Shown here piece by piece: positions 55,633 through 64,000 of a stretch of 64,000 nt of DNA. Below the pieces are notes generated by a model, which ran no database searches, had not been told where the DNA came from, and saw only the letters and a list, made by a program, of their open reading frames with translations. Numbering within the stretch: the first letter of the stretch is position 1; every line of letters begins with the position of its first letter. A program made the translations under genes and the position numbers. The stretch covers positions 27,213,001 through 27,277,000 of the forward strand of contig NC_092592.1 in assembly GCF_047663525.1 (NCBI RefSeq). The letters are read 5' to 3'. The DNA comes from Anas platyrhynchos. Taxonomy: Eukaryota > Chordata > Aves > Anseriformes > Anatidae.

Positions 55633-58600
55633 GTGAGGGACGGAGGGGCTGCTCCCCTCCCCCTCTCCTCCTCCTCCTCCTCCTTCCCCCGCCGCCTCCG
55701 CCCCGTGGTGCGCGGGTTTTGGCCGCTAGAGAGGGCTTTGGGGCGGGGAGGAGCCGCGGCTGCCGGGCGGGGCGGCTGCTGCTGCTGCTGCTGGCCCTGG
55801 GGCGGCTGGGGCTGGGAGCCGCTCGCTGGCAGGGAGCACCCTCGGAGGGGCGAGGGCAGGCCTGGCTGGGGTATGGGGCACGGCTGCTGCTCGCTTGGTG
55901 TGTTAAAGAGGGAAGAAGGAGGGAGAGAGGAGCTGCCGTGGGGTTATCGCAGCTCTGCATGCTCTTCCTGCACGCCAGAGGCTCGCATTTGGTTTCCTGC
56001 ATGGGGAATAGGTGATCACAGAGACATCTGCTCTGGAATTAATATTAAGCGCTCCCTGTTCTCCGCAGTAATGCAGCGTAACGCTTTAATTGTGCTGCAC
56101 AACGGTGCTTGTTCTGTGTGCTGGCGTAGGGGCGTTATTAAGAGGTTTAAATTGTTCTAGAAGCTTCGCAATAAAGGGACTTATTCTGTTTCTCAGTAAT
56201 TACAGAATATACGTGCGTTTCTGGCAGGTTGGTTAAGGTAGATATTTGAAAGCCAGCAAGAAAAATGGTTTGCTCCCTACGTAAATGTTGGCTTGGAATA
56301 GCTCTGAATTCCTGCCGACTGCTATTATTTTTGTACCTATAATGAATCTCCAGCGGGAGACCAAAATGATTAACAGATGGAATAGAGTGTGAAGCAGGCA
56401 GTTTATCAAAGTCAGTATCTGCACTGCTTGCAGAATGCCTTTTGTTCATATCTTAAAAAGAGAAGGCCATTTGGCTCTAGCAAATGTCCTCGTGCAGAGC
56501 GCGCTAGGCCCAGTTAACGCCTTTAGTTTTTAGTGTTGTTAGAGCTTAAATACAGTCAGCATGGAGAGAAATTCCTCAGCCTAGATATTAAACTTCTTTC
56601 CTTAAAGAAAGATGCTTTGGAGATGGGCAACAAAAAACAAGGATATAGATTGTGGCAGGGTGGTTTCTCACATTCCTGCCCGTATACCTTGACCGTGGTA
56701 TCACACATTCATCCAGGAATGTGTCAAAGCAGCTGTGTATATCATAACCATCCTTTTGTTGTCTTAATTACCTTGTAGACCTCCTTTGCATGTGTTTTGG
56801 TGCAGCTGCTGTAAACAGAGGTGTTCTTGGCTACGCTGTAAAACGAAGCGAGAAAATGGCCCCTGCCCACTGAAGCAGTCTAGTGCTAGCCAGGAGCTTT
56901 CTGTTTAACCTTAAAAATGTGTACAGGAAAAAAGGATTAAGGGATTTTAAAAACAAAAGAAGCAGTTGCGGTGAATGAGGTAAACAGTAGTGGGTGAAAA
57001 ATAATGGTCTCTTTAGTGACGCAGGAAAATTACAGGGTTCAGAGAAAAGAGGGATTAACTTCAGGAGTGAGGATACACACTTGGACACGGTGCAGCAGTT
57101 ACACCATATCTCTTGTCTGTGTTAATTAAAGCAGTGAGCTGGAGAGCCTGCATGTTTTTCTTGCAAGGGATGTGGGGGGCAGGAAATAAGGGAGATATCA
57201 CTCAAGGATACTGGGCGTGCAGTCCAAGAGTGGGAAGAACTTGTAATGTGTCCAGTGCACCGTTCTGGGAGTAATAGGATTTAAGAGAGTCCTGGATGCA
57301 AAGCCATGGTGCTCAGCCTCCAAGAGATCCTAGCTTTTAATAATGGAGAGTGTGGCACCTGGGATCAAGTGTTTGATGTGATCTGTTGCCTTTGTATGAC
57401 CCTGCCATGCAGTCTTGAGGGATCAATACAAAAGAGGTCGATTTTAGGTAGAAGCATCCCAGGATTGTCATCAGCTGGTGACGTCAGTAATGTAAGAGAT
57501 GTGGTGACAGATGGAAGAACTGTATCAGTTCTGATTAACGTGTTCTCAGCCTTCTATTGAACCAGGTTTTGGTGTGTTCTTTGTGTCTCGTTTTGTTTTA
57601 TAGGAGGCTTCTGCTCTACTTCAATTTACTAGGTGTGAAACAATAGCATCGTAAGGAAGACAAATTGTTGTGCAGTTATGAGATGTGGGTGGTGCTGACT
57701 AGATATCACAGTAATGCTTTCCGTTTGTGGATTGTTGAGCTTCCTCGGGGCAGCATTAGTAAGGATTAGATAACAAGTGAAAACAAGAAATTTGTTCTGG
57801 GTGAAATGATTTTGGAGTCTCTTATGCATTGCAACTGCTCTCTTGTTTGTTGCTCTGTTTAATTGCCCTTGACTTGTCACCTAGCAGTGTCAGTGAGAAG
57901 CACTAGTTAGCTTTGCCACTTTGTCGTGCCAATTAGCCTAAGTTCACTTTCTGGGAGGCTATTTTTTAAAACTTGAGCCTGTTTTAAGCTTCTTAAAGTG
58001 AGCGTTGGTCACTTAGGTAAATGAAATACTTAAGACATAGAAAATGCTTCAGTTGCATTCAGGCCGTAGGAGGGCATTTTTGGCCTTATTAAGAGCAGAT
58101 ATATATTTACAGTGTTGAATAGCTCTGAAAATGGAAGATATCTACTTTTTGAACTGATGTTCTGTGGGAACTAGTGAGCTCTGTGTATTAAGAACATCAT
58201 TCATTGTTCGTGTTTGGAAATAAGAGCTTATTAAATTTCAGTGTTATTTTAATCTTGGGTCTTTGCACAGGCTGCCAAGCCGAAGCTTTGTTTTGAAGTG
58301 CCCACTTGTGATGGGACTGTTTGCACAGAGGTCTAAGTGAATTTACTTGAATAAAAATAGATTGAGAGTGCTTTTTAAAGTGTTATGTTTCTAGAATGGA
58401 AGGAATTTAAACCAGAATCCATTAAAATATTTGTAGAAATACATGACTGTGAAGATAGAATATTCTAAAATTACTTGTGTAGGTGTTTTTATATGATTAT
58501 TCAAAGACATTGTTAGCTTGTGAAGATGTGGGCATTTGGGAAGTAAAAATATCAACATCAGAGTTAATTCTGACAAGAAACCTGTTAATCTGAATAAAAA

Positions 58601-61600
58601 GAATGAAAACCTAAGCATTTTATTGGCTCTTGCACATTTTAAATTACTTGTTACTTATTAATTTAAATTACTCAGTACACATCTGTATACTATGTGTTTG
58701 TATTTAGAATCCTAATCTGTATCAACAGCTGAGTGTTTTTGAGCTGGTAAATATTTCCAGTATTTGTTATAATCAAATCTACCTTATAGGTGTCTGGAGT
58801 GATAGCTTAATTAGGTTCTGACTGCTCGGTCCGCCCCTGAAATAATGCTGACTTGACTTGTGAAGGGCATCTGCTGAGGAATACAGCTTGGATTCTGAAA
58901 ATTAATTGCTTCCATGCCCAAAATTATCAGGCCTCGAATCATAAGAAATTAAATATGTTATAATTGCATTTTAAATTTAGATCAGCTTAGTTTATTACAC
59001 TTTCCTAATGCTGTGGAGCTAGATTTTTGTTTTTGCTTGGGGAAGCTTTTTGATGAGTGTTCAGAAGTAGCTTATTGGCAGAGAAGATGGTTGTAATAGA
59101 ATATTTCACAGAGCAGGCATTATCTAACATCTAACCGGATAACTTTAATCTTATTTCCTCTAGGATTTTATGGAAGACCTTGGGTTATGGAGCAGAGGAA
59201 AGAACTTTTTAGAAGGCAAGTCATGCTTCTTCTCGCTGCAGCACATTCCAGTATAATATAATCATAATCTTCCACTTGGAACAACAATTCTCTTCAGGCC
59301 TAACCTAGAGCAACCTTTTACGTAGTGCCTATTCCGGGGTATTCACCTTCCTATCTTGCTAATTGCATTTATCAGATACCAGGTGTATGCAGAGTTCATA
59401 AAAATGTGATTTGATAGTATAGCACAATATTCAGTGAAGAGGAAAAAAAAAAAAAGGCCTGATAATTAAATTGAATAAAACATAGGATTTCTGAACTTGT
59501 AGATTGCTCTCTCAATTAAGGCTCTTATCTTCTGTTCTTAGACTTCAGAAGTGGGGACTAAATACATACTTGTATGCTCCAAAGGATGACTACAAGCACA
59601 GGATGTTCTGGCGAGAAATGTACTCTGTGGAGGAAGCGGGTAATTACTTTTATTTCCCCTCTGCACTTTTGATACGTAGATTGTTTTTAATGAATTGGTC
59701 ACTGCTGCATACGCTTGTGCATTTAATCATGGTAGCCAGTTCCAAAAGTGAGCTGAGACCTGTTCTCAGTACCCTGCAGCTGTATTTAATGGAGTTATGT
59801 TAGAAGCATGGATTTGCTTCTTTTAACTGTGTCTCCACAGATGACTCCTAAAATTGCTTTTCAGGCTTTGTCTCAGTAAATTTACCTTTTTTCTTCAGGA
59901 AAAGGTTGCTTAGAATTGTTCCTCTGGCTCTTGATCATCTGGGCCATATTGTGAAACAGAATTATTTGCTTCAGAAAGTAAAAAGATTGAGAGAATAGTA
60001 TGCCCTTCTATGTGATTCATTATGTTCTTGTCTCAGTGAAGAGAGTACCGATTAGAAAAGCAGCTTCTGGCTAGTCAGAACATAAAAGATCTGTGTAAAA
60101 GGTGCTGTGAGGCTTTTTATCCACCCCTGGCTTTTACAGGATCTACAGTGGTATTTTTTTCTTGTGGGATTATCGTTGTCCTTGGGTGAGGGGAAAAAAG
60201 ATACCCACTCGAAATTAAATAATCTTTGGATACCACTTTGAATCACTACAGAAATTTAGGGGGTACCACAAGATAGCTTCCAATAACAATATTGTTAAAT
60301 GCTCTATAACTAATTCTCTCCGTTTATTGCATGGAAGATTATTTTTTTTTTTCCTAAAACAGCTAGTTTGATATTAAGAAAGCCCTTTTCATGTGTACCA
60401 AGCTTCAGTCAAGGGAATAGCATGTGAACTAGCGTCATGCAGGGTGATATTACTGCATTGGATTGTCTCTTAGTATGCATGACAGAAGTAGAAAAAATGA
60501 GTAATGGTTCTAGAACTGTTGGCGTGCACGCCGTAGAAACAGACTGCATCCATATTTGTCACACAACATTGAGATCAGGAGAATTTTTAAAATATCTTTT
60601 AAAAAATTAATGTGGAAAATAACACTGGGTCAGTTCTGTTTCTTTTGGCATCATTTCTGTGAACTCTTAAGTACTTTGGCACTCTTTACTGTGTTAGTTT
60701 TCAGGAATTCCAGCAAATGCCTCAATTTATTTTTACTGCAGTAACACTGGCTTTTGCACTTTTAAAATTTACATATAATTGAGATTTGGTGATTGGAGCA
60801 TACCTCTGAAATATTGGAATTTGATTTTCAGAGCAGCTAATGACCCTAATAGCAGCTGCACGAGAACATGAAATAGAGTTCATTTATGCAATCTCGCCTG
60901 GACTTGACATCACTTTCTCAAATCCCAAAGAGGTATCCACATTGAAACGCAAGCTGGACCAGGTAAATGACACACGCTTACTACAGTTACACTGCTACTT
61001 CATTTGAAAACTTCAGTGCCTTGCTTGCTCTTGCACGTTTTTCCTAGCTGCTTTGATGTTTTCAGCACTAGCATTAGTTCGGTTGCTCTAGTGAACAATT
61101 TGAATGGGTAAACTTGGGTTATGTTGCAGAAATGACCGTTGATCATCTAGATTGAAAATAGTCTTTTATCAGATTCTGAAAGCTGTTCTGGAGACATTGT
61201 CTTCAGACTATTTTAGGACCTTAAAGCTAAGATGCATTTACAAAGCAAGAACTCTTATCCACAATAAATCCTTCAGAGGTAGACCTGACATGTATATATG
61301 CTTTGTTCTCGTAATTAACTCTTCTCCTTTGTCCGAATGCTGTTACAGAGTTAGTTTGCTCTTTTCCAGCTGTCTGTCCAGTGAGATCAGCTTAGATTGT
61401 AAAAACTGGAACAGATTGCAAGTCTTCAGAGACAACGTTGAGAAAAGCGGAGCGGTGGATCAGAGACAGGCGTTCATTGTAAACAGTTAACAAAGCCTGT
61501 CTTGTCTCTCGTGCCTTTTCGCCCCCGTTCCTGTATCTTTTCCTTTGTACAAGCTTATAAACTGAAGAATAATTCCTCAAATGTTTTTTCTATTTTTTTA

Positions 61601-64000
61601 AATGTTTTATGCTCTTGTAAATTCAGATTAGATTTCAAAAGTCTGTAGTTTGTTTTTGTTTTTTTAATAAGGTTTTACTCTTGTCTCCTATATTAGGTTT
61701 CCCAGTTTGGCTGCAGATCTTTTGCACTGCTGTTTGATGATATTGATCACAACATGTGTGCAGCAGACAAAGAAGTTTTCAGTTCCTTTGCTCATGCTCA
61801 AGTCTCAATAACAAACGAAATTTTTCAATATCTAGGAGAACCGGACACATTCCTTTTCTGTCCTACAGGTAAAACGAGATGAATTCATTCAGGCGTAAAG
61901 GAGGGGGCCTGTTATCTGACTGTTAGAAAAGCTGGTTTAACATTTCATCACTGCTTTAAGGATTATTTTGGGGTCATATGAAGAAATGGACTTCTAAAGA
62001 AAGGTTGAAGTGGTTCAAATATATGTAGAAGTTTTTCCAAGTCTGCACATCTCTGAAAAGCTTATTGCCAAGCAAAGAGGGCAGCTTGATAGAATAGTTG
62101 AATAAGTTTGAACCAAAAATAAGGTTAAACTTACACTTCTAATTGGCATGTAGCAGTCTGTTTCCTTTTTCATTTGGGATAGCTATTAGTTTGAGAATTT
62201 TTTAAAAATAGAGATACAGCACATGGCACTGAGCCTGCTGGAGTTCAAGCAGTGTTTGGACAACGGTCCTTTGGGGACCTATGAGTTGGACTAAGTGATT
62301 CTTGTGAATTCCTTCTAACTCAGATATTCTGATTTATTTGCTTCTTTCACTGGTACCAAGTTTTAGTAAGATTACCTGCTTTTACTCATTACTGACTTGT
62401 TTTTTTTTTGTTACTGAAATATCACATGACTCTCAGGTCTGATCACTGCTTTTATTTTTTTCAAATTTTAAGCTTCATCTAACACCTATAGGAATATCTT
62501 ATTGTAAGGGTGACAATATTACTAGGTTTGGTGGCACAGGTTATTGGAAGGCAAATTCAGTTCAGTAGCGATGTAATTACTTTATCTCCTTGCCTGTGAT
62601 ACTTTGGTTCTGTTGTAGATTTCCTCTTTGAACAAATCACGTTCTATTTTTTAAAAGTTTATTTGCACTTCATAATCAGTCTTGTGGTTTCTAATTCTCT
62701 TGCATGTTGTCTGCAGTAACATGCACTTTTTTTTCCTTAATTTTGATAGTTTAGCAATTTTTTGCTTTCTGATGTTTTTGCTGTGTATCATTTATAATCT
62801 CCTTTCTATCTAGACTTGTTGGGCTTTGGGGATTTTATTGAGTCTTCACTTCTCATGTGATAGTGTATAGTCGCACATGTGCACCTTACTGATAAGTGAT
62901 GTTCTCTTTTCCTTTGCAGAGTACTGCGGAACTTTTTGTTACCCAAATGTCGCCCAGTCTCCGTATTTACGGACTGTAGGAGAAAAGTTGCTCCCTGGCA
63001 TCGACGTGTTATGGACAGGTAAAAGTAATTGGGTTATTTGTCTTAAATTCAGAGTTGGTAGTCTTAAAAACAAAGAAACCAACCAAGCAAAAAGCCACCC
63101 ACTGTCCATCTATGCAGGGTGGGGGATGTATATGCAAATCCTGCTGATTGATCATCCTGTTTCACTCTTAGGTCCGAAAGTTGTATCCAAAGACATTCCA
63201 GTAGAGTCCATTGAAGAAGTTTCTAAGATCATCAGGAGAGCACCAGTTATCTGGGATAACATTCATGCTAACGATTATGATCAAAAGAGGCTTTTTCTTG
63301 GACCTTACAAAGGTCGGTCAACCGAGCTCATCCCTCGACTAAAGGGAGTTTTGACCAATCCAAACTGTGAATTTGAAGCCAATTACGTTGCTATCCACAC
63401 ACTTGCAACCTGGTACAAGTCTAACATGAATGGAGTGAGGAAAGATGTGGTAATGAGTAAGTATGCATAACTTCTTGCTGCAGCATATGTTTGACCATAT
63501 ACATCATACTGATTTTTGATTGTTCTAGCCTTTTCTTACTGACTGTCTCTTTTTAAGATAGCTTAGCGTTTTCTATACTGTAAGTGAAGGATGACGGTTG
63601 CCTGAAAAATAGCAAGCATCCAGATTGTTTACTGAGTGCTTTTTATAACATGCTACAGATGCTTCTCAGGAAATCAATAAGAGCAATAATAGTAGCTTAA
63701 ATTTGACAGAAGTGACCATGGGTTTTATTTCATTGTAATAGAAACAGATCGGATTAAAAGAGAAACTGGATGCCAGAATGTCTAATTTCTGTATCCTGTT
63801 TCTGTGCTGATGGAGGTGACCGTAGTTTTCTATTTTGTCTTAGTGGGATGTAATTCCTTGTCCTTCCTTGAAGTAAGGCTGTTTGAGAGCTCTTAAGTGA
63901 CTTTTCTAATATCTTTTTACATGTATTTTAAATAAACTTCGCATGTTAACATTTTTTTATAAACTTCTATCTGTAGCTGATACGGAAGACAGTACAGTTT
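55428..64000 (+). CDS. OGA: OGA (MGEA5), protein O-GlcNAcase, 5' part, runs off the window
   Basis: OGA is the single nucleocytoplasmic enzyme that hydrolyses O-linked GlcNAc from Ser/Thr, a GH84 enzyme using substrate-assisted catalysis. Exons: 55428-55632, 59164-59215, 59542-59639, 60832-60962, 61697-61868, 62920-63018, 63172-63456 and 63977-64000 (cut). Together they give residues 1-355 of a protein of roughly 916 in human. The low-complexity N-terminus differs from mammals; from [12 protein letters not shown] onward the match is nearly complete. Catalytic Asp pair in LLFDDIDH is at 176-177 (human 174-175), substrate-binding Lys100 in YAPKDD (human 98), and Asn282 and Asp287 in [10 protein letters not shown] (human 280 and 285). 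All active-site residues in view are intact. The GH84 barrel is covered to its later part; stalk and C-terminal acetyltransferase-like domain lie beyond the window. Intron 2 begins with GC. Confidence 0.97.
55633..59163 (+). other. OGA: OGA intron 1
   Basis: A 3.5 kb GT-AG intron. The first few hundred bases remain GC-rich with a CTCCTCC run (about 55661-55690); composition then drops sharply to AT-rich from about 56.0 kb. No other feature recognised. Confidence 0.85.
59164..59215 (+). CDS. OGA: OGA exon 2
   Basis: 52 bp. It encodes [17 protein letters not shown] and the first two bases of the next Arg. The donor is GCAAGT (GC at 59216-59217) after AG; using the GT five bases downstream would break the conserved RRLQKW. 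Confidence 0.95.
59216..59541 (+). other. OGA: OGA GC-AG intron 2
   Basis: 326 bp starting GCAAGT and ending TTCTTAG. It contains an A-rich run (about 59442-59454). Confidence 0.85.
59542..59639 (+). CDS. OGA: OGA exon 3
   Basis: 98 bp with donor GTAATT. It encodes [26 protein letters not shown] and VEEA. It holds Lys100 of the active site. Confidence 0.96.
59640..60831 (+). other. OGA: OGA intron 3
   Basis: 1.2 kb AT-rich GT-AG intron. Nothing else recognised. Confidence 0.85.
60832..60962 (+). CDS. OGA: OGA exon 4
   Basis: 131 bp with donor GTAAAT. It encodes [19 protein letters not shown], then [14 protein letters not shown] and ends KRKLDQ. Confidence 0.96.
60963..61696 (+). other. OGA: OGA intron 4
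   Basis: 734 bp AT-rich GT-AG intron. An open frame at 61152-61490 has no similarity I recognise. Confidence 0.85.
61697..61868 (+). CDS. OGA: OGA exon 5 (catalytic Asp pair)
   Basis: 172 bp with donor GTAAAA. It encodes [18 protein letters not shown] with catalytic Asp176-Asp177, then [14 protein letters not shown] and ends FLFCPT. Confidence 0.96.
61869..62919 (+). other. OGA: OGA intron 5 (contains a CR1 fragment)
   Basis: 1.05 kb GT-AG intron, AT-rich, carrying the CR1-like 3' end at about 62221-62335. Confidence 0.85.
62221..62335 (+). mobile_element. CR1-type LINE, 3'-end fragment
   Basis: The order of landmarks fits the 3' end of avian CR1: GCTGGAGTTCAAGCAGTGTT, GGACAACG, GAGTTGGACTAAGTGATTCT and TTCCTTCTAACTCAGATATT, ending near ATTCTGAT as in the ATTCTRTG terminal repeats. 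Sense orientation relative to OGA, 5'-truncated and diverged; no open frame. Confidence 0.75.
62920..63018 (+). CDS. OGA: OGA exon 6
   Basis: 99 bp with donor GTAAAA. It encodes [19 protein letters not shown], then [13 protein letters not shown]. Confidence 0.96.
63172..63456 (+). CDS. OGA: OGA exon 7 (Asn282/Asp287 active-site region)
   Basis: 285 bp with donor GTAAGT. It encodes [49 protein letters not shown] and ends RKDVVM. It carries substrate-binding Asn282 and Asp287. Confidence 0.96.
63457..63976 (+). other. OGA: OGA intron 7
   Basis: 520 bp AT-rich GT-AG intron. Nothing else recognised. Confidence 0.85.
63977..64000 (+). CDS. OGA: OGA exon 8 (partial, cut by window end)
   Basis: After the acceptor ATCTGTAG the sequence reads T-DTEDSTV, matching human TDSEDSTV. 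It continues beyond the window. Confidence 0.9.

Noticed and set aside
54665..56002. Overlapping frames on both strands across the OGA CpG island, including a 326-codon - strand frame
   Set aside because: Arg/Pro/Ala-rich translations of CpG DNA; only the frame from 55428 to 55632 matches OGA.
61152..61490. 112-codon open frame in OGA intron 4
   Set aside because: No similarity recognised and it lies wholly inside an intron between two well-defined exons.

Overview
This window is vertebrate nuclear DNA, most likely from a bird. The genes have short exons and long introns, with CpG-island promoters on two of them. A copy of the 3' end of a CR1-type LINE lies in one intron. The encoded proteins are very close to their mammalian counterparts. 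The species cannot be named from the sequence. Three genes, all on the + strand, appear in the order ARMH3 (3' end) - KCNIP2 (complete) - OGA (5' part). From memory this is the same order and relative orientation as human 10q24.32 (C10orf76/ARMH3 - KCNIP2 - MGEA5/OGA), so it is a conserved synteny block.

Layout. 1-19.3 kb: AT-richer intron sequence with the last two coding exons of ARMH3 (13539-13655 and 18873-18965), a stop codon and a poly(A) signal. 19.3-25.8 kb: intergenic, becoming steadily GC-richer, with a short perfect hairpin, a possible distal poly(A) signal and a 14-copy GGGAT microsatellite. 25.8-53.9 kb: KCNIP2. Its classical first exon lies in a CpG island at 26.2 kb. Four more short first exons follow at 38.7, 41.6, 43.9 and 46.6 kb. 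A skippable palmitoylation-type exon lies at 49.9 kb, and seven shared exons (50.9-52.7 kb) encode the four-EF-hand core. 53.9-55.4 kb: a short intergenic spacer leading into a CpG island with six NRF1-like palindromes. 55.4-64 kb: OGA exons 1-8, the last cut by the window end, with a return to AT-rich introns.

The most interesting structure is the KCNIP2 5' region. Five first exons all end in phase 1 with the same base (G), so each can splice directly to the shared exon at 50863. Three of them encode a hydrophobic, membrane-spanning N-terminus. One (41603-41720) is an N-terminus I do not recognise from any KChIP. Two introns, one in KCNIP2 and one in OGA, start with GC rather than GT; the reading frame and the conserved protein require it.

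Product roles: ARMH3 is a Golgi scaffold linked to PI4KB/GBF1. KCNIP2 is the calcium-binding subunit of Kv4 potassium channels. OGA removes O-GlcNAc from nuclear and cytoplasmic proteins. They are neighbours by synteny and do not form one pathway. No non-coding RNA gene, CRISPR array or protein-coding gene on the - strand could be supported.
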